A stretch of 64,000 bases of DNA, taken from Rubrivivax sp. Lineage in GTDB: Bacteria; Pseudomonadota; Gammaproteobacteria; Burkholderiales; Burkholderiaceae_C. Numbering within the stretch: position 1 is the stretch's first letter; each line of letters begins with the position of its first letter. Below the pieces are notes generated by a model, which did no database searches, was not told the DNA's origin, and worked only from the letters and a program-made list of their open reading frames with translations. Positions 1 through 9,613 of the stretch are shown here, one piece after another. The translations under genes were made by a program, and so were the position numbers. The stretch is taken from NCBI GenBank assembly GCA_027483705.1, contig JAIXTY010000204.1:1-64000 (forward strand). The letters run 5' to 3'.

Positions 1-16
1 GCCGGCCTGGGCGGCA

Positions 17-544
17 TCACTTGGGGGCCGAGACGGTGACCAGCGCCGGGCGCAGCACGCGGTCGAAGATGAGGTAGCCCTTCTGCAGCACGGCGACCAC
101 CGTGCCCGGCTCCTGGTCGGCCGGCACCATGCTGATGGCCTGGTGCTGGTGCGGGTCGAACTTGGTGCCCGCGGCCGGGGCGATGGCGACGACCTTGTTC
201 TTCTCCAGCGCCGCCGTCAGCTGGCGCAGCGTGGCGTGCGTGCCCTCGAGCAGCTGCTCGTTGGTGGCGTTGGGCAGGGCGATGGCCGCGGCCAGGCTGT
301 CGGCCACCGGCAGCAGGCTCTCGGCGAAGGCCTCGACGGCGAACTTGCGCGCCTTGGCCATCTCTTCCTCGGCGCGGCGGCGGGTGTTCTCGGCCTCAGC
401 CTTGGCACGCAGGTAGGCATCGGCCACCTCGGCGTGCTTGGCCTGGAGCTCGGCGAGCTGGGTCTGGAGGTCGGGCACGTCGGGGGTGTTGGGTTCGGCC
501 GGGGGCGCCGCCTCGGTGGCGGTCTGGGGGTCGGGACTCGTCAT
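17..544 (-). CDS. grpE: Nucleotide exchange factor GrpE
   Basis: 175 aa ORF; coiled-coil N-terminus with [34 protein letters not shown] and C-terminal [44 protein letters not shown], typical of GrpE. Confidence 0.97.
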   Translation of the reverse strand: MTSPDPQTATEAAPPAEPNTPDVPDLQTQLAELQAKHAEVADAYLRAKAEAENTRRRAEEEMAKARKFAVEAFAESLLPVADSLAAAIALPNATNEQLLEGTHATLRQLTAALEKNKVVAIAPAAGTKFDPHQHQAISMVPADQEPGTVVAVLQKGYLIFDRVLRPALVTVSAPK

Positions 545-633
545 GGTGGGGAGGGGTGATGCGTCAACGGGTGGAATGGGGCCGGCCGCGCGGGTTTCAA
601 GACCCCGCGCCTCAACTTTTTCGCAGGTTGGCG

Positions 634-1055
<422 letters not shown>

Positions 1056-1059
<4 letters not shown>

Positions 1060-2036
1060 CGGCGGGCCAGCGCCTGGACGACGCGTTCGGGGTGGTCGCT
1101 GATCAGCCCGTCCACGCCCCAGGCGATGAGCCGCTCGATGTCGGCCGGCGCATTGACCGTCCACGGCACCACCTTCAGCCCGAGCGCGCGGGCCTCGGCC
1201 AGCGTGGCGGGCGTGAGGTCGCGGAAGTGCGGCGACCACACCGGCGCGCCCAGCGTCTTCACCAGGCGCGGCACCGAGCCGCCGTGCGCGGCCAGCTGCA
1301 GGCCGGCCGTCCAGGCACCGCCCGAGATGGTGTCGAACTCGGGCCGTTGTGCGCTCAGCGCCGCCGTCGCCAGCCCCGGCGCCCGCCGCTGCACCAGCGC
1401 CAGCGTGCGCCAGTCGAAGCTCTGCACCATGACGCGGCTGCGCAGCCCGTGGCGCTCGATCACCGCCAGCAGCGCGTCGACCATGGCCTCGGGCGACGCC
1501 GTCTCGCCCGGCGCCAGCGGCGACAGCTTGGTCTCGATGTTGAAGCGCAGCGACGGCGGGGCCTCGCGCCGGGCGAGTTCGAACACCGCGTCCAGCGTCG
1601 GCACGCGCTCGCCGTCGACGGGCCGTTGCGTCGCCCAGGTCTCGGCATAGCGCGTGCCCGGCCTCAGCCGGCCGACGTCGTAGGCCTGCAACTCGGCCAG
1701 CGTCAGCGAGGCGACCGTGGGGCCGGGCGCTTCGATCCAGGCACCGCCGGGCGCGCGCGTGAGGTCGGGGTTGAGCTGGCGGTCGTGCATCACGACGACA
1801 TGGCCGTCGCGGGTGAGGCCGATGTCCATCTCCCAGGTGGTCGCGCCCGCGGCCAGCGCGGCGCGGAACGCGGTCAGCGTGTTCTCAGGCGCGCTGCCGC
1901 GGGCGCCACGGTGGCCCTGCACGTCGAAGGCCTGGGCGCTGGCGGCCGGCACCAGCATGGCCGACAGCGCCCACAGAAAGCACAGCAGGCTGGCTGTCAA
2001 GCACCGATGCCATCGGTTTGAAGGGTGAATCACCAT
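1056..2036 (-). CDS. Glycerophosphodiester phosphodiesterase family protein (secreted)
   Basis: Signal peptide-like N-terminus, then VQGHRGARGSAPENTLTAFRAALAAGATTWEMDIGLTRDGHVVVMHD, GDPD catalytic motifs. Confidence 0.95.
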
Positions 2037-2071
2037 CAGAGGCCCGGGAGTTTCCCTGTTAAATTGTTTCC

Positions 2072-3805
2072 ATGTCTGCAGAGGCGTCCCCGACCCGTTC
2101 CGAAAGCGCCAGCGCGCTGGCCGCCGGCACGCGTCTGCACGAGTTCGAGCTGCAGAAGATCCTCGGCATCGGTGGCTTCGGCATCGTGTACCAGGCGTTC
2201 GATCATGCCCTCGAACGCGAGGTCGCGATCAAGGAGTACATGCCCGCCAGCCTGGCCGGCCGCACCGAGACCATGCGCGTCTCGCTGCGCTCGGGGTCGG
2301 ACGAAGAGAGCTTCCGCCTCGGCCGCGAATCCTTCGTGAAGGAAGCCAAGCTGCTGGCGCGCTTCGACCACCCGTCGCTGCTGAAGGTGTACCGCTACTG
2401 GGAGGACAACGGCACGGCCTACATGGCCATGCCCATCCTGCGCGGCCGCACGCTCAAGCAGGTGCGACAGGCGCAGGAAGGCGCCGTCGACGAGGCCTGG
2501 CTGCGGCGCATCCTGATGCCGCTGCTCGGCGCCATCGAGACGCTGCACAACGAGAACGTCTACCACCGCGACATCGCGCCCGACAACGTCCAGATCGAGC
2601 CCGACGGGCGCCCGGTGCTGATGGACTTCGGCGCCGCGCGCCGCGTGCTGTCGGACAAGACGCAGTCGCTCACCGCCATCCTCAAGCCCGCGTACGCGCC
2701 GATCGAGCAGTACGGCGAGGCCGGTGCCGTGAAGCAGGGCCCGTGGACCGACCTCTACGCCCTGGGCGCCACGCTGCACTACATGCTGCTCGGCCGCCCG
2801 CCGGCGCCGGCCACGGCCCGCACGGTCGACGACGAGGAGGTGCTGCTCACGCAGGCCCACCTGCCGCAATGCAGCGAGGGCTTCCTGCACGCCATCCAGT
2901 GGATGCTGCGCCCGCGCCCGGCCGACCGCCCGCAGAGCGTGGCGCAGCTGCGCGAGGTGCTCGAAGGCCGCGCCGCGGTGCCGCCGCACCTGGGCATCGG
3001 CGACATGCGCACGCAGATGTGGGCGCGGCCCGACGGCGTGGTGCCGGCGCCGCGCCTGGACGTCGACGTCACCGGCCTGCCACCGCCGCCGGCTGAGCAG
3101 CCCACGCAGCTGGCGCCCACCCAGCCGGCCGGTGATCTGAGCGAACACGTCTGGGTCGACCCCGGCAAGGACGCGGCCCGGCCGCCGCACGACCCCGAGG
3201 CCACGATGCGCGTGCCGCCACCCGGCGCTGCGCGCGCCCCGGCAGCCCCGGCGACGGCCGCGACCACCAGCGCAGGCCCGGTGCAGGCGCCCGCCGCGAA
3301 GAAGTCGCCGCTGCTGCCTGTGCTGGTGGCCGTGGCGGCCGTCGGCATCGGCGCGGCCGTGTTCTGGCCGAAGGCCGAGGTCGCGCCAGCGCCCGCAGCG
3401 CCGGCTGCTGCGGCGCCGGCCGTGGCACCGGTGGTCGCACCGGCGGTTGCGCCGGCGGCTCCGCCGCCGATGGCTGCCGCGTCGGTGCCGCCTGTGCCCG
3501 CGTCGGCGAGTGCCGTGCCCGAATCGGTCGTGCCCACCGTGGTGGCGCCGCCGGCCCCCGTGGCGGCCAAGCCAGCAAGCCCGAAGCCCACCGAGGCCCG
3601 AGCGCCCGAACCCGCCCGGCCGGCCCGCGCCGAGCCCGCACCCAGGCCCACCAAGGCCGCGGCCACCCCCGAGCCGGCGCCGGTGGGGCCAGGCCCGTCT
3701 TGCGGCGCGCGCAGCGACGGCGTGCGCTTCCTGGTGTGCATGGAGCGCGAGTGCGCCACGCCGGCCTTTGCCACGCACCCGGCCTGCACGCCGTTCCGCC
3801 AGTAG
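2072..3805 (+). CDS. Transmembrane serine/threonine protein kinase
   Basis: IGGFGIVYQAFDHALEREVAIKEYMP, YHRDIAPDNVQI, LMDFGAARR kinase motifs; single TM (LLPVLVAVAAVGIGAAVFW) followed by Pro/Ala-rich stretch and Cys-rich C-terminus. Confidence 0.93.
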   Translation: MSAEASPTRSESASALAAGTRLHEFELQKILGIGGFGIVYQAFDHALEREVAIKEYMPASLAGRTETMRVSLRSGSDEESFRLGRESFVKEAKLLARFDHPSLLKVYRYWEDNGTAYMAMPILRGRTLKQVRQAQEGAVDEAWLRRILMPLLGAIETLHNENVYHRDIAPDNVQIEPDGRPVLMDFGAARRVLSDKTQSLTAILKPAYAPIEQYGEAGAVKQGPWTDLYALGATLHYMLLGRPPAPATARTVDDEEVLLTQAHLPQCSEGFLHAIQWMLRPRPADRPQSVAQLREVLEGRAAVPPHLGIGDMRTQMWARPDGVVPAPRLDVDVTGLPPPPAEQPTQLAPTQPAGDLSEHVWVDPGKDAARPPHDPEATMRVPPPGAARAPAAPATAATTSAGPVQAPAAKKSPLLPVLVAVAAVGIGAAVFWPKAEVAPAPAAPAAAAPAVAPVVAPAVAPAAPPPMAAASVPPVPASASAVPESVVPTVVAPPAPVAAKPASPKPTEARAPEPARPARAEPAPRPTKAAATPEPAPVGPGPSCGARSDGVRFLVCMERECATPAFATHPACTPFRQ

Positions 3806-3906
3806 CGGCAGCCCGCCGAGCCCGGCCAGCCCGCGCGTCGCGCGGGTGACACCCCTTGCGGGAAAGGCACGATGACGCCGGTGCGGCGAGCCGGTACACC
3901 GTGCCC

Positions 3907-5634
3907 ATGCCTGCCGACACCCTCGCCCCCGCCGCCGCCGCGTCGCATGCCGACCCGCGCAAGCCCTTCTGGCCCGCCCGCCTGCCACGCGAGCTGGTGG
4001 TGCCGTCCAACACGCTTTGGTTCAACCTCGAGGTCAGCGCGCGACGCTACCCCGGGAAGGCGGCCTGCGTGTTCTTCGGCCGCGCCATCAGCTACCGCGA
4101 GCTGCACGCGCAGGCCGAGGCCCTGGCGGGCTGGCTGCAGGCCCACGGCGTGGCCCGCGGTGACCGCGTGGTCATCTACCTGCAGAACTGCCCGCAGTTC
4201 CTGATCGCGTTCTACGCCGCGCAACGTGCCGACGCGGTGGTGGTGCCGGTGAACCCGATGAACAAGGCCGACGAGCTCGGCCACTACATCACCGATCCGC
4301 AGACCCGCGTCGCCATCACCAGTGCCGACCTCGCCGCCGGCCTGGCCGAGGCCGACAGCCGCCTGCCGGCCGGGCAGCGCCTGCGCCACCTGCTCGTCAC
4401 GCGGCTGGCCGACACCATGCCCGAGGTGCTGCCCGACGGCGAGGAGCCACCCGCCGCGATGCTGGCCTGGCTGCGCGCCGACCCGCCGCTGCCCGCCGGC
4501 GCCACGCGCTGGCTTGACGCGCTGGCCACGGATCACCGGCCCGGCCCGCCGCAGGCCGAGCCCGACGACCTGGCGCTGCTGCCCTACACCTCGGGCACCA
4601 CCGGGCTGCCCAAGGGCTGCATGCACACCCACCGCACGCTGATGCCCAACGCCGTGGGCGGGGGCCTGTGGGGCCATGCCAGTGCCGAGACCGTGAGCCT
4701 GGGCGTGGTGCCCATGTTCCACATCACCGGCATGCTCTACGGCGTGATCGCGCCGGTGTACGCGGGCAGCACCGTGGTCATCATGCCGCGCTGGGACCGC
4801 GAGCTCGCCGGGCGCCTGATCAGCCGCCATCGCGTGAGCCACTGGACCTGCATCCCGACGATGATCATCGACCTCTTCGGCAGCCCCCACTACCGCAGCT
4901 TCGACCTGAGCAGCCTGCGCTACCTGTCGGGTGGCGGCGCGGCGATGCCGCAGGCCGTGGCCGAGCGGCTGCAGGCCGAGTTCGGCATCACCTTCGCCGA
5001 GGGCTACGGCCTCACCGAGACCGCGGCGCCCAGCCACGCCAACCCGCCCGAGCGTGCCAAGCTGCAGTGCCTGGGCATGCCGATCTTCGGGGTCGACAGC
5101 CGCGTGGTCGACCCGGCCACGCTGGCCGAACTGCCCGACGGCGAGGTCGGCGAGATCGTCACGCACGGGCCGATGGTGTTCCAGGGCTACTGGGGCCACC
5201 TCGAGGCCACGGCCGCGGCCTTCATCGAGATCGACGGCAAGCGCTTCTTCCGCACGGGCGATCTGGGCCGGCGCGACGCCGAGGGCTACTTCTTCATCAC
5301 CGACCGGCTCAAGCGCATGATCAACGCCAGCGGCTACAAGGTGTGGCCCAGCGAGGTGGAACTGCTGCTCTTCAAGTGCCCGCTGGTGCAGGAGGCCTGC
5401 GTCATCGCCTCGCGCGATGCCTACCGTGGCGAGACGGTCAAGGCCGTCGTCGTGCTGCGCGCCGAGCACCGCGGCCATGCGCAGCCCGAGGACATCATCG
5501 CCTGGGCCCGCGAGCACATGGCGGCCTACAAGGTGCCGCGCCTCGTCGAGTTTGCCGAGTCGCTGCCCAAGAGCGGCAGCGGCAAGGTCATGTGGCGCCT
5601 GCTGCAGGAAGCCGAAATGGCAAAGCCGGCCTGA
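3907..5634 (+). CDS. AMP-dependent synthetase / acyl-CoA ligase
   Basis: LPYTSGTTGLPKGCMHTH AMP-binding motif, YGLTETAAPS, RTGDLGRRDAEGYFFITDRLKRMINASGYKVWPSEVE; start at ATG 3907. Confidence 0.95.
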   Translation: MPADTLAPAAAASHADPRKPFWPARLPRELVVPSNTLWFNLEVSARRYPGKAACVFFGRAISYRELHAQAEALAGWLQAHGVARGDRVVIYLQNCPQFLIAFYAAQRADAVVVPVNPMNKADELGHYITDPQTRVAITSADLAAGLAEADSRLPAGQRLRHLLVTRLADTMPEVLPDGEEPPAAMLAWLRADPPLPAGATRWLDALATDHRPGPPQAEPDDLALLPYTSGTTGLPKGCMHTHRTLMPNAVGGGLWGHASAETVSLGVVPMFHITGMLYGVIAPVYAGSTVVIMPRWDRELAGRLISRHRVSHWTCIPTMIIDLFGSPHYRSFDLSSLRYLSGGGAAMPQAVAERLQAEFGITFAEGYGLTETAAPSHANPPERAKLQCLGMPIFGVDSRVVDPATLAELPDGEVGEIVTHGPMVFQGYWGHLEATAAAFIEIDGKRFFRTGDLGRRDAEGYFFITDRLKRMINASGYKVWPSEVELLLFKCPLVQEACVIASRDAYRGETVKAVVVLRAEHRGHAQPEDIIAWAREHMAAYKVPRLVEFAESLPKSGSGKVMWRLLQEAEMAKPA

Positions 5635-5646
5635 GCCGGCTTTGCC
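5619..5646. terminator. Perfect 12-bp inverted repeat between convergent genes; CTGA loop includes the TGA stop of the acyl-CoA ligase
   Basis: GGCAAAGCCGGC-CTGA-GCCGGCTTTGCC. Confidence 0.7.
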
Positions 5647-5664
5647 GAGGCGGGCCGAGAGGCC

Positions 5665-6462
5665 TCAGGCGCCGTGCGCGCGGCGCCGTGCCAGGCCGGC
5701 GGCCAGCAGGGCCGCGCCCACCAGCGACAGCGCGCCGGGCTCGGGCACGCCGATGATCTCGCGCTCGATCTTGCGCTCGATGGCCCCGGCGAAGGCCGTG
5801 AAGTCGACCGCGAAGGTCTGGAAGGCATTGCTGCCGCCGATGACGTTGAGCGCGCCGTACTCGAAGGCGTTCACGGCGTCGGTCGGATCGATGCCGAAGA
5901 AGTCGCGGTCATTGAGCCAGATCGCGTTGATCGTGGTGCCGCCGCTGGCCAGGAAGGCATCGCGCGCCACCTGCACCGGCACGCAGACCAGGCCGCTGGT
6001 GCAACCGTCCACGTCCTGCGCACCTTCGGACGCGATGTCCAGCACCTGGCGCGTGCCCGTGAAGGCGTTGCTGTTCATGTCGGCGATGGCCGCGTTGATC
6101 AGGCCGCTCTGGTTGTCGTTGATGCCCGTGCCACCTCGCGGCGCAAGGAGGATGGCGGCTGCGAAGGCGTTGGCCTCGGCGGCGTTGGTGATGAGCGTCC
6201 AGTCGACGGCCGTGGTCAGGCCGGTGGCGAAGTCCACCAGCTTGACGGCGATGCCGCCCACCGAGGTGATGGCGCTCTGCACCGACGCGCTCTGGAACGC
6301 GGCGGCGAAGCCGGCGCGCTGCAAGGTGAAGTCGGTGCCGTCGATGCTGCCGGAGGTGTCGGCCGCGAGGTAGAGCTCGAGGCTCACCGGGACGGCGTGG
6401 GCTGGCGATGCCAGGGCGAGGGTCGCTGCCGTCGCGGCCAGCAGTGTGCGGAGATGTCGCAT
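5665..6462 (-). CDS. DUF1194/VWA-like exported protein with PEP-CTERM tail
   Basis: SLELYLAADTSGSIDGTDFTLQRAGFAAAFQS (VWA-like) and C-terminus VPEPGALSLVGAALLAAGLARRR. Confidence 0.85.
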   Translation of the reverse strand: MRHLRTLLAATAATLALASPAHAVPVSLELYLAADTSGSIDGTDFTLQRAGFAAAFQSASVQSAITSVGGIAVKLVDFATGLTTAVDWTLITNAAEANAFAAAILLAPRGGTGINDNQSGLINAAIADMNSNAFTGTRQVLDIASEGAQDVDGCTSGLVCVPVQVARDAFLASGGTTINAIWLNDRDFFGIDPTDAVNAFEYGALNVIGGSNAFQTFAVDFTAFAGAIERKIEREIIGVPEPGALSLVGAALLAAGLARRRAHGA

Positions 6463-6669
6463 GGTCGGGTACTCCGTGGGTCGTGGCCGCGTCTGACTTC
6501 AAACTGGGGGTCAGTGTCAAGCCCCGCGGCTCAGGGGTCAGCGTTTGCACCTGCCGTGCCTGCCGCGACAAAGCGCCATCGCCACAAGGACTTGGCGCGG
6601 TGGCTCACAGCCGGCGCCCCGTGCTTCGGCGCGCGGTGTCAGTGCCCGCGTCACCCCCGAAAGAGGCCC

Positions 6670-7149
6670 CTAGATACGGCTCAGCGCCAGTTGCAAAGCG
6701 CGCGCGTCGTTGCTCGCGCGGTGCCGTGCCAGACCCAGTTCGGCCACCGCGGCGCGCCGCACGGCGTCCAGCCGGGCCAGGCGGGGCTCGTCCAGCAGCG
6801 TGGTCACCGACTCGAGCCGGAAGCGCGGCGCGCGGCCGGCTTCGTCGAAGAGCAGGGCCAGCCAGGGGTAGTCGTGCGCCCAGCCGTCGCAATACACGGT
6901 CTGGCCGGCGAGATCCTGGTTCAGCAGGTCGGCGACCTCGGTGATGTCGCGCCCGTGCTGCAGCAGCGTCGGGCGCACGATGCCGTGCACCTTCGCGGCC
7001 CCGTCGTCCCAGTGCGTCCAGTGCGGCGCCGGGCGGACCAGCGTGCAGCGGGCGCGGCCGTCGCCCATGACGTAGCCGATCTCGATGGGGTAGCTGCGCG
7101 CGCCGAAGCCCGAGGCTTCGATGTCGATGATCGGCGGCGCGGGATGCAT
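6670..7149 (-). CDS. 3'-5' exonuclease-like (DnaQ fold) protein
   Basis: PIIDIEASGFGARSYPIEIGYVMGDG; HGIVRPTLLQHG; YCDGWAHDYPWL; ARHRASNDARAL: exonuclease-fold motif arrangement. Confidence 0.75.
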   Translation of the reverse strand: MHPAPPIIDIEASGFGARSYPIEIGYVMGDGRARCTLVRPAPHWTHWDDGAAKVHGIVRPTLLQHGRDITEVADLLNQDLAGQTVYCDGWAHDYPWLALLFDEAGRAPRFRLESVTTLLDEPRLARLDAVRRAAVAELGLARHRASNDARALQLALSRI

Positions 7150-7185
7150 GGTCGGCTCGCGCCGATTGTGCGGCGCGCCCGGGCG

Positions 7186-8049
7186 TCAGGGCCGTGCGGG
7201 TGTCACGCCCGGGCCGGGCGTGGGCCAGCGGGCGAGGCGGGCCTGCAGCGCGGCGGCGTTGAGCACGCCCAGGTGCGCATCGACGCGGCGGCCGTCGGCG
7301 TCGAAGAACACCGTCGTCGGCAGCCCGCGCGAGCCCAGCGCCGGCCCGAGCGCCGAGCCGACGTCCAGCCACACGTCGCGCAGCTGCAGCCGTTCGGCCG
7401 CCAGGTAGCGTTGCACGTCCTCGGGGCGCTCGCCCTGGTTGGCGAACACGAAGCGCACGTCGGGTCGCGACTGTTGCGCCGCGACCAGCACGGGCATCTC
7501 GGCGCGGCAGGGTCCGCACCAGGTGGCCCACAGGTTGACCACCATCGGCCGGCCGTCCAGCAGGGCGGCCAGCGGCTGCGGCGCCGGCGCGCCGGCCTCG
7601 GTGGGCAGCGCGCGCAGCATCACGGGCGGCAGCTCGCGCAACTGCTGCGGGGGTTGCGCGAACTGCAGCGATCCGTTGAGCGCGGCCCAGAGCATGACGC
7701 CGCTGCCGGCCGCGATGGCCAGCGCGCGGCGCGCCTGCGGCAGGCGGTCCGACCGCCACAGCAGCACCACGGCTGCGACGGCCAAGCCCGGGCCGGCGGA
7801 CCAGCCCCCGTCGCGGATGTCCAGCGCCGCCCAGGGCGTGGCGGCGTAGGACTCGGCGTGGCGCAGCAGGTGCGCCGCACGGGCCGCCACCAGCCCCAGC
7901 AGCGCGGCCAGCCAGATGCTGTTCTCGCTGCCGGCGGCACTGGGCGGCGGCGCCAGCCGCCGCGCCAGCCAGGCCGCCAGCAGCAGCGCCGGCAGCAGCA
8001 GCAGCGGTGGCAACGGAAAGGCCAGCGGCCCGAGGGTGATGGACGTCAT
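7186..8049 (-). CDS. TlpA-like thioredoxin/redoxin protein with N-terminal membrane (DsbD/Lgt-like) region
   Basis: MVVNLWATWCGPCRAEMPVLVAAQQSRPDVRFVFANQGE; CXXC thioredoxin motif; start ATG 8049. Confidence 0.88.
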   Translation of the reverse strand: MTSITLGPLAFPLPPLLLLPALLLAAWLARRLAPPPSAAGSENSIWLAALLGLVAARAAHLLRHAESYAATPWAALDIRDGGWSAGPGLAVAAVVLLWRSDRLPQARRALAIAAGSGVMLWAALNGSLQFAQPPQQLRELPPVMLRALPTEAGAPAPQPLAALLDGRPMVVNLWATWCGPCRAEMPVLVAAQQSRPDVRFVFANQGERPEDVQRYLAAERLQLRDVWLDVGSALGPALGSRGLPTTVFFDADGRRVDAHLGVLNAAALQARLARWPTPGPGVTPARP

Positions 8050-8119
8050 CGGGCGGCGAGTGTCCCGCAGCCACGATGGCACCGCGGCGCGTCGGCCCGA
8101 TGTCGGTTTGGTGGTCCGC

Positions 8120-8791
8120 TCAGGCGCGGCGCGTGGCCAGCACGTGATCGGCCACCGCGGGCAGCGAAGCGAACACGAGATCCGGCCCGGCCTCTTCGAT
8201 CGGCCGGCCGCCGTTGTAGCCCCAGGGCACCGCCCAGGCAGCAACGCCGGCCTGGCGTGCGGCCTGCACGTCGATGGCCGAGTCGCCCACATGGGCCATC
8301 GCGGCCAGCGGCACGCCCAAGGCCTGGGCCACGTGCCGCAGCACGCTGGGGTGCGGCTTGCGTTGCGGCAGCGAGTCGCCGCCGATCAGCAGCTCGAACG
8401 CCGACGTCAGCCCATGGTGGCGCAGCAGGGCCGCCGCCAGGCGCGTTTCCTTGTTGGTGACGCAGGCCAGGCGCACGCCCGCCTCGCGCAGGCGCTGCAG
8501 TGCCGGCGCGCAGCCCGGGTAGGGCTGGCCCAGCGTGCCGGTGGTGTCGAGGTAGTGGCGCTCGAAGGCGGCCAGCACGATGTCGGCGTCCAGCGCGGCG
8601 CCCAGGCGGGCCAGCAACTGCCGCATCAGCGCATGCGCGCCGTGCCCGATGAGCCGCGTCAGCTCGTCCACCGGCTGGCGCGGCAGGCCGAAGTCGGCGA
8701 TGGCGCGGTTGGCGGCCTCGGCGATCTCGCCGGCTGTGTCAACGAGCGTGCCGTCGAGATCGAAGCTGACGAGTTCCAGGGCCATCGTCAC
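8120..8791 (-). CDS. HAD-superfamily phosphatase, phosphoglycolate phosphatase-like
   Basis: VSFDLDGTLVDTAGEI, VTNKETRLAAALL, PHPSVLRHVAQALG, HVGDSAIDVQAARQAGV HAD motifs. Confidence 0.9.
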   Translation of the reverse strand: MTMALELVSFDLDGTLVDTAGEIAEAANRAIADFGLPRQPVDELTRLIGHGAHALMRQLLARLGAALDADIVLAAFERHYLDTTGTLGQPYPGCAPALQRLREAGVRLACVTNKETRLAAALLRHHGLTSAFELLIGGDSLPQRKPHPSVLRHVAQALGVPLAAMAHVGDSAIDVQAARQAGVAAWAVPWGYNGGRPIEEAGPDLVFASLPAVADHVLATRRA

Positions 8792-8806
8792 CTCGTCACG
8801 CGGCCC

Positions 8807-9613
8807 TCATCCACCCCGCAGCGCGCGCGCCAGCACCAGCGTCGCCACGCCCACGGCCACCACCGCGAAGCCGCGCCGCAGCAGCGCGGTGCCGAAGCGC
8901 GGTGCCAGGCGGCGCCCCAGCAGCAGCCCGACCACGGCCCCCGCGGCGAAGGGCAGCGCGTCGTCCAGCGCCAGCTGCCCGTGCGCCGCCGCCGCGGCGA
9001 TGCCCGCCAGCGCCACGAGCGCGATCACGCCCAGCGAGGTGACCTGGATGCTGCGCAGGTCGAGGTTGGTGTGGCGGTCCAGCGCCGGCACGATGACGAA
9101 GCCACCGCCGATGCCCAGCAGGCCGCTGAGCGCGCCCGCCGTCGCGCCGACGCGGCCCAGCACCAGCGCGCAGCGCGGCGTCCAGCGCAGGCGCAGCTCG
9201 CCATCGGGGCGCACGCAGGCGGGCTGCACCGGGCGGAGCGCGGCGGCCGCCGCGGGGCTGCCCGTGCGCCACATGCGCCACGCCGTGTACAGCATGAAGG
9301 CCGCAAACAGCGCCAGCAACACCGGCTGGGACAGCCGCTGCGCCAGCGTCACGCCCAGCGGCGCGGCCAGCATGCCGGTGCCGCCCAGCATCAGCGCCGC
9401 GCGGTAGCGCAGCAGGCGGTCGCGCAGGCCCAGCAGCGCCCCGATGGCCCCGGCCAGGCCCACGGCCAGCAGCGACATCGCCGAGGCCTGCTGCATCGGC
9501 AGGTGCATCACCAGCACCAGCAGCGGCACGCCCAGCGCACCGCCGCCGGCCCCGGTGAGCGCCATCAGCAGCCCCGCGGCCATGCCAAGCGCCGCGAGCG
9601 CCAGTGCCTCCAT
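8807..9613 (-). CDS. Sulfite exporter TauE/SafE family membrane protein
   Basis: MEALALAALGMAAGLLMALTGAGGGALGVPLLVLVMHLP and second half GALSGLLGIGGGFVIVPAL typical TauE/SafE; start ATG 9613. Confidence 0.92.
   Translation of the reverse strand: MEALALAALGMAAGLLMALTGAGGGALGVPLLVLVMHLPMQQASAMSLLAVGLAGAIGALLGLRDRLLRYRAALMLGGTGMLAAPLGVTLAQRLSQPVLLALFAAFMLYTAWRMWRTGSPAAAAALRPVQPACVRPDGELRLRWTPRCALVLGRVGATAGALSGLLGIGGGFVIVPALDRHTNLDLRSIQVTSLGVIALVALAGIAAAAAHGQLALDDALPFAAGAVVGLLLGRRLAPRFGTALLRRGFAVVAVGVATLVLARALRGG

Noticed and set aside
3830-3846. CCCGCGC-GTC-GCGCGGG as a terminator after the kinase
   Set aside because: Short GC-only stem without a T-run; expected by chance in this composition.
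2779-5517. 912-aa minus-strand ORF opposite the kinase and acyl-CoA ligase (also 2036..3988)
   Set aside because: Low-complexity His/Arg/Gly-rich translation antisense to well-supported genes; typical high-GC shadow ORF.
5674-8460. 928-aa plus-strand ORF
   Set aside because: Antisense to DUF1194, exonuclease-like and TlpA genes; composition is shadow-like.
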